Positions 1 through 10,525 of a stretch of DNA of 64,000 nucleotides are shown here, one piece after another. The stretch is taken from the NCBI RefSeq assembly GCF_000218685.1, contig NW_006763302.1:1036868-1100867 (forward strand), written 5' to 3'. The translations under genes were made by a program, and so were the position numbers. How positions within the stretch are numbered: position 1 is the stretch's first letter; each line of letters begins with the position of its first letter. This DNA comes from Serpula lacrymans var. lacrymans S7.9. Lineage: Eukaryota > Basidiomycota > Agaricomycetes > Boletales > Serpulaceae. The notes beneath the pieces were generated by a model. That model saw only the letters and a list, made by a program, of their open reading frames with translations. It was not told where the DNA came from and searched no databases.

Positions 1-1683
1 ATCCGGATGGGAGAGATGAGGAAGAGAGAGATAATGAAGCACTAAGGGATCTCGCCCAAAATGTAGCCATGGTGGCACGCATGGCAGATCTTGAAGGCGT
101 TGAACCCAGAACTATTGAAGAAGCCCGAAAGCGCCCAGACTGGCCAAAATGGGAAGAAGCGATCAATGAGGAATTGAACAGGCTTCGAGTAGCAGGAACA
201 TGGACTTACATTGAGAAACCCAAAGATGCGAACATCGTAGGGAGTAAATGGGTGTTCAAGCTAAAGAAAACAGCGTCAGGATCCATCGATAAGTACAAGG
301 CAAGGCTTGTAGCACAAGGCAAGGCTTGTAGCACAAGGCTACAGCCAAGTGGAAGGAATAGACTATTTCGACACATTTGCCCCCGTTGCAAAGATGGCAT
401 CGCTACGAATCATCTTAGCGATGGCTGCTCGAAATGATTGGGAAACTCACCAGATGGATGTAAAAAGTGCATACCTAAACGGCGAACTAGAAGAAAACGA
501 GGTCATCTACATGCGACAACCGCCTGGTTACAACGCACCTGGAAAAGAGACCCAAGTCCTACGCCTAAACAAGACACTCTATGGCCTGAAGCAGGCCGGC
601 CGCAGGTGGTATCAGACTCTATGCGACGGACTCCAGAAAATTGGTTTAATTCGCTGTGAAACAGACCATGCAGTTTTCCATAGGCGCAATGAAGGAGAGC
701 TCACCATTATTGCAGTTCATGTAGACGACATGACTCTCGTCACACCATCAATGACTGAGATGAACCGTTTGAAATTTGACCTAGGAAAACTCTTCGAAGT
801 TAGTGACCTGGGGGAGCTACATTGGATGTTAGGAATAGAAGTGAAAAGAGACAGAAGCACACGCACCTTATACATGTCACAACGCAGCTACCTCGACACT
901 ATTGTCAAACGCTTCAACCTAGAAGATGCAAAAACGTTAGCGATCCCAATGGTTGCTAGCACGTACCTGAGTAAAGATCAGAGCCCCAAGACGCCTGAAG
1001 ACTACGCAGAAATGCGAAACATCCCATATCGAGAGGCCGTGGGATCACTGATGTATGCGGTGATTGGCACACGCCCCGATATCGCGCATGTTGTTGCAAT
1101 TCTTTCTCGTTTTGTCGAGAACCCAGGTCCGGCCCATTGGGAGGCAGCAAAAAGGGTGATCCGGTACCTAAAAGGGAGCAGAGAGCTATGGTTAGCATAC
1201 GGTCCGGAAGAACAGCCACTTACCGGATACACCGATGCAGATGGGAGTATGAACGAGACCAGGCGAGCCATATCAGGCTATGCCATGATGCTTGATGGTG
1301 GCGCCGTCTCGTGGTACTCGAAGCAACAAGAAATTGTCGCGTTATCAACGACAGAGGCCGAGTATGTGGCTGCGACACATGCCACTAAGGAACTACTGTG
1401 GGCGAGGATGTTCATCAGCGAACTCTTCAATCAAGACTTACCACCAACCATCCTCCTGTGTGATAACCAATCAGCCATAGCACTTTCGAAGGACAGTCAA
1501 TACCACGCGCGAACCAAACATATCGATGTTCGGTACCATTTCATTCGGCACGCCATTGAAGAAGGGAAGATCGAGATTACTTATTGCCCAACTGAAGAGA
1601 TGACAGCCGACGTGCTCACCAAGTCCTTGCCCTCTGCAAAGGTGAAACATTTTGCGGCTGCGTTAGGCCTACGTACCGCTTGA
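1..1683 (+). pseudogene. Ty1/copia pol fragment (RT-RNase H), frameshifted
   Basis: This is the 3' part of a copia-type polyprotein: reverse transcriptase followed by RNase H. It runs in from the window edge. The first frame (from about 69) carries the RT start with the GSKWVFKLK block and KYKARLVAQG. The frame then changes near 318 and continues to the TGA at 1681. The RT active site reads VHVDD (about 715-730), and QMDVKSAYLNGELEE and YGLKQAGRRW are present. RNase H shows TDADGS, STTEAEY and DNQSAIALSKD. The polyprotein stop is followed directly by a purine tract and LTR, as expected for copia. The frame break is explained by a 19-bp tandem duplication. Integrase, protease and gag lie outside the window. 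Family assignment is firm. Confidence 0.93.
300..337 (+). repeat. 19-bp perfect tandem duplication inside copia RT
   Basis: Two head-to-tail copies of the same 19-mer (gcaaggcttg...cacaag), 300-318 and 319-337. As 19 is not a multiple of three, the duplication shifts the RT frame. Upstream codons read ...KYKARLVAQG; downstream codons read SQVEGIDYFDTFAPV in another frame. Collapsing one copy would place these two pieces in one frame. Confidence 0.95.
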
Positions 1684-2021
1684 GGGGGAGTGTTAGAAAA
1701 CGCGAGTCGACAAAGACAAGCGTCGTACGAAGGGAAAGTATGGCGCAGGACACCATACTAGGAAAGTGTAGTGGTAGGATGGCCCGTGCGTTTTGATGGG
1801 GCAATTTACCCCCTTAGTTATACTTCCGTTCGAGTTTAAAAACCTTCGTAGCAACGATTGCCCACCTCAGAGCTTCGCCCACGAAGTCTGAGGTGAGGAT
1901 CTTATACCTTCCTTATTTTTTGTGATATACTTACTCTGTACCTAGCATTTGGTTTATATTAGGTACGCGAATACATTCTCAGAGCTTCGCCCACGAAGTC
2001 TGAGCATTTGGTTTATATTAG
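1684..2021 (+). repeat. Polypurine tract and 3' LTR of the copia fragment
   Basis: The purine run gagggggag sits directly after the pol stop, followed at 1691 by TGTTAG, the usual copia LTR start. The LTR 3' edge is uncertain. A CA occurs at 1980-1981, but a 19-bp direct repeat (agcatttggtttatattag at 1944-1962 and 2003-2021) and a repeated hairpin extend to about 2021. Recognisable sequence of the next element starts near 2031. Confidence 0.7.
1863..2004. repeat. Two copies of a hairpin in or next to the copia LTR
   Basis: The stem CTCAGA(G)CTTCG / CGAAGTCTGAG around a CCCA loop occurs at 1867-1893 and again at 1978-2004. In the first copy the stem extends outwards to CACCTCAGA/TCTGAGGTG (1863-1895). 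The copies are about 110 bp apart. The function is unknown; it may be an RNA structure in the LTR transcript or a by-product of local duplication. Confidence 0.8.
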
Positions 2022-2147
2022 ATCTCTTTGAAGTACTGCAGAGTCCAATGCTTCCTATTCTCTAGTTACTCACAATGGACTCTAGTTCCAGTCCCTGATT
2101 GCTCTCAGCAAGTGGCTAGACACTTCCTTCAAGCTTTGTTCTTAATA

Positions 2148-2161
2148 GGTTATGAGCCCTG
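2148..2161 (+). promoter_or_regulatory. Primer-binding site of copia copy A (half-tRNA iMet type)
   Basis: GGTTATGAGCCCTG directly follows the LTR end (…cttaata). It is the exact reverse complement of CAGGGCTCATAACC, the anticodon stem-loop (anticodon CAT) of eukaryotic initiator tRNA-Met. Drosophila copia and yeast Ty5 are known to prime from this internal site rather than from the tRNA 3' end. Confidence 0.85.
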
Positions 2162-3313
2162 TGCTCTAGCCATCTTCCTGACCTCATATCTCATCATCCA
2201 AGTGTCCTACTGTTTATCCATCGTAACCATCGTCTTCTGGGACTCTTATTATCTCATCCATCACCTCAGATTACTCTGATCTCATCTTGATCTCCAACAA
2301 CAACTCCTTGTTGCAAGTTACCCCCATTTTGGACGCTTTTTTGGTCTTATCTGCACCATATCCCGCCCAATCCTTATCTGATTGTCCTGTAACTTCTACC
2401 ATCGTCTTCTACGGCCTAAATAACCCTAGGAGACCTGTCAGAGCGGTTGGATTTGAGCTGGATCTTTCTGTGAGCCTTCATCATCATTTGATCATCTTTT
2501 GGCCCTCTATTCCATATCTCCACATCCTGTGCTCGGATCTTGGCCCTATTTGAGCCATCTACTACCCTATACTATTGCACTTTACACCCTCAATTTGGGG
2601 GCAATCCATCCACTCCATCATCCTCTGTGAAGTTTGCATTTTTGGCACTTTCACCCCTATTGGACCCCTATTGCATATCTCCACATCCTGTGCTTCACTT
2701 CTTGTGATATTTGGGCCATCTATTACTCTATAAAAATGTTCCCTATACCTCTGATTTGGTGGCAATCTATCCATCTTATCTGTCTCTGCATCAATTTCAA
2801 CTTTTTGCCCTATTTTTCGCTTTTTGGCATATCTGGTGTGTGCATAAAGCTCCAATCTTCTCTACTCTGTCCATTATCAGATAGAACAAGCCTATAGACT
2901 GTGAAGCTTGCCTGCATTGCTTCAGTTTGCTGTTGTCTAGAGCCTCTCTCAGTCTGCGGTGTTTGGGGAGCTTAAGTCACTTTGTTGACTCATATACAAG
3001 CCCTATTAACCAACACTGTCTCAAGGTGATTTCTCTGTTAATATCAGTGTGGAACCGAAAGGGGAACACAGGCGTAACCCTGTAGCAGCACTAGGAAGCC
3101 TTAGCACCCTCCTGGATTGCTTTTGGACGCTTTTTGGACCCTATTTGGACCTATCCTTGCGCTTTCTGACCCTCTCCATATCCTCTCTCTACCGCCTCAC
3201 CATCTTATCTGCTCACCTCCTACTGTTGCCCATTGTCTTTGCCACTATTCCATCGCCTATAGCCGTCTCCTACATCATTTATCATTGCTCTATTGACTTA
3301 TACAACACCCATC
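2162..3313 (+). other. Long untranslated leader of copia copy A
   Basis: About 1.15 kb between the primer-binding site and the gag ATG, rich in C/T with many ctcat/atct runs. I see no convincing coding frame. The corresponding leader of copy B (38283-39272) is shorter but collinear in blocks, so the sequence is element-specific rather than host DNA. Confidence 0.75.
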
Positions 3314-5617
3314 ATGTCTGACTCTGATCCCAAGTTCCATCCCTTATCTGGCACTAACTACCCCCAGTGGAGTGGTGAAATGCAAGCTTGGTTGATGACC
3401 AAGGGACTGTGGAGGCTTGTCTCTGGCACTGAAAAGTGTCCTGGGACTGACACTGAAGCAATAGAGAAATGGGAGTTGAGAGCTGAAAAGGCTGCTGGTG
3501 CATTATACCTCAATGTCACCAAAGAGCAGCGCATCCATCTTGATGGCATCATTGATGATCCTGTCAAGATCTGGGAGAAACTGGCAATTGTGCATGTCTC
3601 TAAGAAGCCTGGGACGAGATTTAATGCCTATGACGACTTCTTCTCTATCAGAAAGAAGGAGGACGAGTCCCTGCAGTCTCTCATGACCAGAATTGACGAA
3701 GGCATGCATCAGAATCAAAATCTTCGTCCTACTGGCTTCTCATTGTCTGAATTGGACGATGAATTGACATGCATGGCCATGATTAGGGCGCTTCCTGATT
3801 AATATGCCCACTTCACTTCATCTCTACTACTTCTGGGCACCTTGGACAAGACCCAGCTCAGGGATGCTTTCCTTGCTGAAGAGGTCAATCGCCGTCGTCG
3901 TGCTGAAGTCAATTCTGCCTTGCATTCTTCGTCTACCACTGCCCATAGCACCTGCACCCATCCTAACTGCCATCATTGCAACCAATCCACCACCTCTACT
4001 CACGTTCAGTGTAATTTCTGTGGTTTACTTGGTCATACCCAAGACAAATGCCACAGATACATTGCTAGTCGCCAACAGGCAGTGGAGGGTGCTAAGAATC
4101 GCTACAAGCGTGGCAATAAGGCTCAGGCAGGCTCCAGAAACTCTCAGAATACCTCTCAGCAGCCCAAATCTTCGCCCAACAATGCTAATTCATCTACTGT
4201 AGTCACTGAATCAGCTGGAAATGCAAGTCTTTGTTCCATTCATCCCTCTGATCCTCATTGCCCTCTCCAACTTGATGCTGACATTGATTGGAATGCAGAC
4301 ACAGGCGCCACTTCTCATATGACACCTCATCGTCATTGGGTGCACCACTATACCCCATATCGTGTGCCAATCAAGCTGGCTGATCACACTGTCGTCTATT
4401 CAGCTGGTGTTGGTACTGTGGTGTTTAATCCTGTGATGAATGGCAAAGTGGCTAGGGCTGTGGAATTCTCTAGAGTGCTCCATGTACCAGATCTTCGAAA
4501 TAATCTCCTCTCAGTCTTGTATTTAACTCGTCAAAGTGGTTTCAATATCACTATTTCGTCTCATTTCATGTCCTTTATGCGTGACAACACTCTCTTGTTC
4601 ACTGCAACTATCAATGACAACAATGCAGCATTCCTTGATGGATCTACTGCTGCTTGTGTTGAATTGGGACATTTTACTGCGACTATACCACTTGATTTGA
4701 TGCTCTGGCATCGCAGATTGGCTCACCACCACCATGCTGATGTCAAGAGACTGATACAGAGAGATCTGGTCACTGGGCTTACACTGGAATCCAAGGCTGC
4801 TCCTGATCCTGTCTGTGAACCGTGCTTGTCTGGCAAGATGCATGCCAATCCATTCCCCTCATCTGATACTCGCTCTGCTCATCCTTTGGACCTCATCCAT
4901 TCTGATGTACACCAAGTCTCTTCCCCCACATTCTCTGGTTATCGCTACTGGGTCACCTTCATTGACAATCACAGTCAATTCCGTGTTGTTGTGCCTCTCA
5001 AGGCCAAGTCAGATGTCTTTGATGCTTTCAAGAGATTCAAGGCTTATGCTGAGACTCAATTGGAGCGTAAAATCAAGGCTTTGCGCGATGACAAAGGGGG
5101 AGAGTACATGTCCAAGGAATTTGAGCAATTTACAGATGACCATGGGATTGTCAGACAGCATACCACCAGGAATTGTCCTCAGCAGAATGGTGTGGCAGAG
5201 CGAGCAAACAGACTTCTGACTGAGCGTATCACTGCCATGTTATCAGAGTCTGCATTGCCTAACAGCTTCTGGGGTGAATGTCTGTCCGCTTTGGTGCATG
5301 TCTGGAACAGGTGTCCCACTGATGCAGTGGCCCATGCCACTCCATTTGAGTTGTGGTATGGACGCAAGCCTGACATGTCTCACCTTTGCGTTTGGGGCTG
5401 CACTGCCTATGTGCATGTGCAAAAGGACAAAAGAGGCGTCTTTGGCTCTCATATGGAGAAATGTGTGTTCATTGGTTACCCTGAGGGGTACAAGGGATGG
5501 AAATTCTACAATCCTACCACCAAGCGCACTGTTATCTCTGAGAGAGCTGATTTTGATGAGCGCTACTTCCCTGGCTTGAAGAGGTCTTCTGACAATTTCC
5601 CGCCTCCACCTCCCACT
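3314..5617 (+). pseudogene. Copia copy A gag-protease-integrase, nonsense-mutated and truncated
   Basis: The polyprotein starts at the ATG at 3314 (MSDSDPKFHPLSGTNYPQW). It has a TAA stop at 3800-3802 where copy B has CAA (Gln), a single C-to-T change. Downstream the frame stays open and carries the zinc knuckle CNFCGLLGHTQDKC, the protease motif DTGATSHM, the HHCC domain and integrase core residues HSD, RDDKGGEY and NGVAERAN. One core region reads IDNHSQ where copy B reads IDDHSQ. The frame runs past 5617 into unrelated repeat DNA, so its C-terminus is artificial. Confidence 0.93.
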
Positions 5618-5925
5618 TGTAAGGACCATTTTATTATTTTCTTACCTTCGCTATGTCTTGGTTCTCAAACACCTTTCCCATTACGCCTCTGGCTCTAGGG
5701 CTAGAGGTATCATTTGCCGTTCTACTTCTCATAGCCCTCACAGGCTTTCTTAACCATTGCTACCATTTTATATCACAGATCAGAGACTGGGTATTGCTCC
5801 CAGCCAGCCAGCACACTGGGTAGGGACTGGTAGTAGGCATCTCGCCAACCAGCTCCAAGCCCCAGTAAAGCCTGGCTATATTAATAACACCTTATTTAGG
5901 ATCGTACCTCATCATGAGGATATGG
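5618..5925 (+). repeat. Dispersed LTR-like repeat R1, copy 1
   Basis: The sequence starting TGTAAGGACCATTT and ending near tcatgaggata is repeated at 46868-47398 (there interrupted by a 215-bp insert). The ends resemble TGTA...TACA in copy 2, which suggests an LTR, but I find no target-site duplication here. It abuts the broken end of copia copy A. Shared blocks include cagatcagagactgggtattgc and the near-palindrome cctcatNatgagg at the right end. Confidence 0.75.
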
Positions 5926-6555
5926 TTTTTGAACACACGTGACAATCCTCTATTATTAGTACAAGTCTCTCACCTGCTGATTAATCAAGTTAAAAGTCGT
6001 ACAATAGTTACTCTCCCTTTTTCTTATTGGTCAATTGATTCCTCAGACCACTTTTTGTATATTCTCCTTTCGGTCAGAGGAACGGACAGTTCACTATATA
6101 AAGCCTTACCTATTCATGTATGGCTCCTTAGTTTTCTATTACTGAATTTACCCGCTTTACTCCTTAACAAGAACCTTTGAAGCTTACCTCTCCAAAGTCC
6201 TCTACTCGCTATATTTGCTAGCATCTGTCGACCTCAAGCTCATCGAACCCCTTACTCCCTGCAAGTGCAGAAGGAGACAGGTTTCGTTTTTGTTATAGTT
6301 CATTGTTGCCTCACAAAATAGAAAACTCACTCTACAATCTGTTCACAGCGCACCATCTCGCTTGAACCCATTGTAGCCCTAACCTACCTTTTCCTTCATC
6401 CCTCGGACGTGCTGTCATTCACTGTCCTCCTACCCATCCAAAACATCCAATTGCCTTCTAGCTAAGCTAGCTAGTTGTCCTCTCCAACATTCCTACCCAC
6501 CTTGAAGTAATACTCTTACTTGTTCTTGCTCAAGTCCTCACCCTAGCCGTCATCT
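5926..6555. other. Non-coding stretch with one TATA-like box
   Basis: I see no gene. A TATA-like ctatataaagcc lies near 6094, followed by C/T-rich sequence. This could be the promoter/leader part of the element whose ORFs follow, or an LTR remnant, but I could not find a second copy in the window. Confidence 0.4.
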
Positions 6556-7961
6556 TTGACCACTTCTATAATCGTCAAACTGTCAAACACCAGAGAGAGC
6601 CTAGTAACGGATGAAGAACAACGTTCACTCGAGGAATTCCACCGCGCCCTCAACAACCGAGACCTCCACGTTGCAGTACCTGTCAACGCTGCCATGGACC
6701 CCCAGCCTGCCCACAGCAACACAGAAGCTGAGTACTACGAAGACTCATCAGTCACCTCTTCCCCCATCTCTGAACTAGAAGGACTAGTTCTAGCCGTCGA
6801 CGATCTAGCATTCAAAATCTCCCAACTCCGTCAATATGTCGCGCTTACTCGAGTACGCATCAGCAGCTGCTCAAACCTGCTTTTGGGAATCCGATCAAGC
6901 ATCCAGAGAATTGTTCAGGTTCAATTTGATACACCTAGAGCACCTACCGATCGAAGTCTACGAACAGAGAATCCTAGAACCCCCTCGCCGGAACGACAGT
7001 GAAGAAAGACAAGCCCTCAGACGAAGAGCGGCAGAACATAAAACAGCTCTTCTGATACTATCCGACGGAATATCCCCACGCATCTATCATCTCCAGAACT
7101 ACGTTGAAACTCCCCAACTTGCGTTCTCACCAGAACAGGACGGGAGAGAGATCCGTTACCTACTTCCCTGTGGAATCATCATCCACCGACGACCCTACTC
7201 CACACCATTCCTAGAATTCCTTACACCCTATCTTGAACCATCCCAAATTGACGTATACGTCACAGCGTCGTTCAATCCCGCCCCTCTTGAACTTCTTTTC
7301 ACAAGAATTGGAATTTATAAAACCGATCTCATCAAGTTCTATCGGGAAATACCATTCTTCTTTGACGTCCCCCTCGCTCCCGAACAGAACAACGCCTTCA
7401 ACCCACGAGACTATCTTAAGACAGGAGTCCACGTATTAGTTGTCACCCCTTTCTGCTGCGACGCAATACGAAGGATAGTAGCCTGCATATTGCAATTTTG
7501 CAGACTAGTGTTTAAGATTGGACACGAGATTCTCGAAGGAAGGAATTGGGAAAGAGAACAAAGGCAGATCAGGAATGTCTGTTGATTGTTCCGAGAATAC
7601 CAAAACTACGCAAAGGAAGTTTTTGATTTAGTCATCCGCCACCCCACAGATTGTTTCATTGTTACCAAAATCGACACCGAGTTCTGGGGAGTACTTATTT
7701 GAGATAACAACAGAGTCTACTTGCAGTACAAACCAGGGTATCATCTGACTAGAGGAAATTTTTCCTATATTCCTCCCGTCTCCTTGTTGATCCAAGGAAA
7801 CATGCTTATTGAAAGAACCCCATCACCAGACGAAACAACCTCGAACTTGGACAGTAACTCTACCACTAGCTCCTAGGTAGAAAGAGATTTGGAAGAAGAA
7901 GAGAATATTTTTGGATTTACTTCTAACGATTGGAGTGACGAGTTTGATTACGATTCAAATT
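6556..7961 (+). pseudogene. Unrecognised decayed ORF upstream of a gypsy gag
   Basis: I do not recognise this protein. A first segment (about 6556-7000) ends in a Ser/Pro/Arg-rich linker. A second segment in the next frame (about 6985-7584) begins SEERQALRRRAAEHKTALL and contains YLLPCGIIIHRR and FLEFLTPYLEPSQID. After a TGA at 7583-7585 a further frame continues (DCFIVTKIDTEFWG, GYHLTRGNFSYIPP) with two more stops and an acidic end near 7961. The layout suggests one coding region broken by a frameshift near 7000 and several stops. It sits directly upstream of a gypsy gag, so it may be an extra gene of that element; no function can be assigned. Confidence 0.5.
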
Positions 7962-8108
7962 AAATAAGCCTCGTTTCAATCTTCAAAAGTGTTTTCCGAA
8001 TATCAAAACCCAAAGCTGTCCATAGAACCGGAGACTCCGCCCAGACAAACCCTACCGCTACCACCTACACGCCCACCTCCACCTCCAATCCCTCCGAAAC
8101 CCTCATCT

Positions 8109-9251
8109 ATGTCTAATCCCACGCAGTTACACGGCAAAGTAACTCTCGCAGCAGATGTTACGATAACACAATTTCCGGACATTCCCTTTCTTTTCATTCT
8201 CCGTTTCAACTCTATACTTTAAATGCCACGCGGCATTTCCCCTTTCTTGCACCGCGTTTCCTTCCTTTTATTTTTAGATTCAACTCTCTCACGCAGTGGA
8301 GCTGGCCATACGGGCTAGGCCCTATGACATCATCAGCCACTGCCTTCATCAATTGTATAGTACACATGTACAAACAAACCTATAGTACTATATATACCCC
8401 AATAAATCCAGGAGACTCCTCAGCGAGTCCTCCTGTTGTATACCAACTAACTCACTGCAGCCTAAGGGGTAACCACTCCCCAACTTCATCTTCTCTACAA
8501 GTGTGTTCTGTGTGCGCCGGAGTAATTCACTCTTGGTTGTTACAGCAGAACCCTTCAAATTCAAAGGAGAGAAGGAACGATTCATAGCATGGCGCCAAGC
8601 ACTACAGTTGTACTTAACCGCCTACGCATCCTACTTTCCAGACGAGAAGACGAAGCTCATCTACCTCCTGTCCAAAATCAGCGACCAAGGAACGTTGACA
8701 GTAAAAGCTTGGAAAGAGAACATGCTTACCAAAGCTCTCAACGCAACTACCCCCGTATGGCCGACTCTCTCGACTGTCCTAACCGATCTAGCCCAAGTAT
8801 TTGGGAATCCAAACGAAAGATCACAGGCGGTAAACAAGATCAAGATATACAAACAGGAGAATAAGCATTGCAACAAATTCTTTAGCCACTTCACAATGCT
8901 TATGGACAAGGCCGGATATGACGCTACCACTCACTTCGACGTAATCAATTGCATTCTCAAAAAGAATCTTCACTCTCGAATCTGTGATTTTATCATCATC
9001 CAGAAGGACCTACCAAAAACATTTGCTGAGTGGAAGACGCAAGCGTACGCATGGGAGGCAAGAAGAGAAGAATTCCAGTTAGACGAAAGACGAAAGAGAG
9101 AAGTCATGCAGCCGTCGCGACCTATCTATAGACAACAGACGTATACGCACCAGCATGTGCAACAGCAACAGCCACAGCAGATGGCAAAAACCCAGACAAA
9201 TCAGTATGCAAGAAGGTTCGAGGATCAACCTCAGAGAGGTGTATTCCCCGG
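8109..9251 (+). pseudogene. Ty3/gypsy gag, split by a solo LTR and truncated
   Basis: The capsid-type gag starts at ATG 8109 (MSNPTQLHGKVTLAA). It is interrupted at 8156-8544 by a solo LTR and resumes at 8550 as EPFKFKGEKERFIAWRQALQ. Removing the LTR and one gcaga duplicate restores the reading frame. The second part has the usual retrotransposon gag pattern (PDEKTKLIYLLSKI, FGNPNERSQAVNKI, CNKFFSHFTML) and a Gln-rich tail. It is cut at 9251 by the 1820-bp LTR, before any zinc knuckle. A proline-rich stretch upstream (7989-8108) is open in the same frame and may be a linker from an upstream ORF. Confidence 0.82.
8156..8544 (+). mobile_element. 389-bp solo LTR (family of chromovirus at 15074-21354)
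   Basis: It begins TGTTACGATAACAC and ends TTGGTTGTTACA, flanked by the 5-bp target-site duplication gcaga (8151-8155 and 8545-8549). It has the same length (389 bp) and architecture as the two LTRs of the minus-strand chromovirus at 15074-21354, but is visibly more diverged. No internal region is present, so it is a solo LTR left by LTR-LTR recombination. It contains tatatatacccc and the start-site motif AGCGAGTCCT. Confidence 0.95.
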
Positions 9252-9564
9252 TGTCATGCACCAAAATTGATTGGTAGCATGGACAGGTGTCAATAACGAA
9301 GCGAATATTTGAAAAAAGACTCGCCTTTGCGCCACACAGGCACAGTGCCACGTGGAATAGTGATTAATATTGCCTGTTTCAAACTTGTGGCTGATCAGCA
9401 CCACCTCTATTAGGCAATCCAGTCACGCTCACCTTTGCTTTTCCATCCGGTACTTTCCGTGTTTCGGCATTTCGGCAAATTTTCGCGTCGCCACTGGCTA
9501 CACATTGCATTGCGCCCTCGCTTTTGTCGCTTCCCTTACTCCCCTTCCTTTGCCTAGCCCCACC

Positions 9565-10107
9565 ATGGGCCCCTTCCTCTCCTTTTTATTCTCACCCGAC
9601 GGTTGTTTCTGGATCCCCATTCTAATCCACTTTTTCGTCACCTCCACCCTCCTCCTCCTCATATTATTTGCACCCCCACCATTTCTGATGTCACCACTTC
9701 CTATCCGCTTCCGTCGCCAATCTGTTGACTACCACGTGCCACTGCTGATATCAGCAAAGCCCCGGCGGCCGGTCCAAATAGGGCAACAGGTCCATCTTCA
9801 TGACGTCGATCTGCCATCACATACTATCAAAACATCGGTCACTTGTCTTGCCTGGTTGGAGTGTGGGTGGGTAGTTTTTGAGCTGGAGAAGGTTCATCCC
9901 CTTACATCGCCCATGTTCATTGCTGTCCCATTCACTTGGGTACACTTATCTTTTGTCCATCGTCTTCGCTACAGCTACACCTACCACACGCTGCCTGGGA
10001 CTCACTTGTTCCAAATTGGAACTACTCCTCTCCCTCCCTCGTTTGATCAGGTGGTCCAACACAACCAGTCCATTGGTAAAGCGATGGAACTGTCGGATTT
10101 GGACTAG
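9565..10107 (+). CDS. LTR-internal ORF, 180 aa, with N-terminal hydrophobic segment
   Basis: The ORF lies inside the 1820-bp LTR, upstream of its TATA box, that is in U3. The ATG has an ideal context (caccATGGgc). Residues about 1-40 are strongly hydrophobic (FWIPILIHFFVTSTLLLLIL), like a signal anchor. The rest is a compact soluble-looking region (PVQIGQQVHLHDVDLPS, GWVVFELEKVHPL, FIAVPFTWVHLSFVHRLRY). The same protein is readable in both other LTR copies, each broken by a different single indel. That implies the ancestral LTR had an intact ORF. I do not recognise a domain. In an intact element it would be placed at the 3' end of the genomic RNA. Whether it is expressed is unknown. Confidence 0.55.
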   Translation: MGPFLSFLFSPDGCFWIPILIHFFVTSTLLLLILFAPPPFLMSPLPIRFRRQSVDYHVPLLISAKPRRPVQIGQQVHLHDVDLPSHTIKTSVTCLAWLECGWVVFELEKVHPLTSPMFIAVPFTWVHLSFVHRLRYSYTYHTLPGTHLFQIGTTPLPPSFDQVVQHNQSIGKAMELSDLD

Positions 10108-10517
10108 GTGGTGGACTGGTGGCTCCAGTTTCTTTTTTCAGCAGAACATTCATTTACAGTGCAATTATTTTTGATTTTTGAATCATTTTTATGGACACAT
10201 ATTTTTTTAGAATGCCTGACTGACAATAAAGGAACTGTGTTGATACTGATAGTGTTTTTCCTTGCCCTTTTTTTACTGCATCCTCCCATGACATCATGAT
10301 TTTCTTGCTCTCTTTTTGCTATTGGACTTTACTTTATGGCTGTACAAACCTGTGACATTACTCACAGCATTCATTGTTCTATCCCTTTCTTTCCCTTATT
10401 TTGATGATCTTATCCTGTAGCAACTACGCAGGATTCATCAGCGTACATTCTTTCCTTCATGTCCTTTCTCATTCTTTTTGCGCAGCTATACTGTGCATAG
10501 CCTGCCTTTCTTTTCAC

Positions 10518-10525
10518 TATATAAA
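10518..10525 (+). promoter_or_regulatory. TATA box of the 1820-bp LTR
   Basis: TATATAAA followed by acccctg, about 550 bp before the LTR end. It is conserved in the other two LTR copies as tttatatag on the opposite strand. It marks the likely U3/R border and places the LTR ORF upstream of transcription start. Confidence 0.6.

Larger units (their letters stand above)
2031..5617 (+). mobile_element. Copia copy A: LTR remnant, leader and truncated gag-pol
   Basis: This is a 5' part of the same family as the copia at 37949-43843, collinear and nearly identical through LTR, primer site, leader, gag, protease and integrase. Its LTR is truncated on the left (homology starts near 2031). It also lacks one unit of an internal LTR repeat (the gttactcacattggactctag unit with its spacer). 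On the right it stops abruptly at 5617, where repeat R1 begins; RT and RNase H are missing. It is dead, as gag also contains a nonsense codon. Confidence 0.92.

Noticed and set aside
4815..5219. Long antisense and alternative-frame ORFs shared by copia copies A and B
   Set aside because: They mirror the conserved polyprotein in other frames and carry no domain signal of their own.
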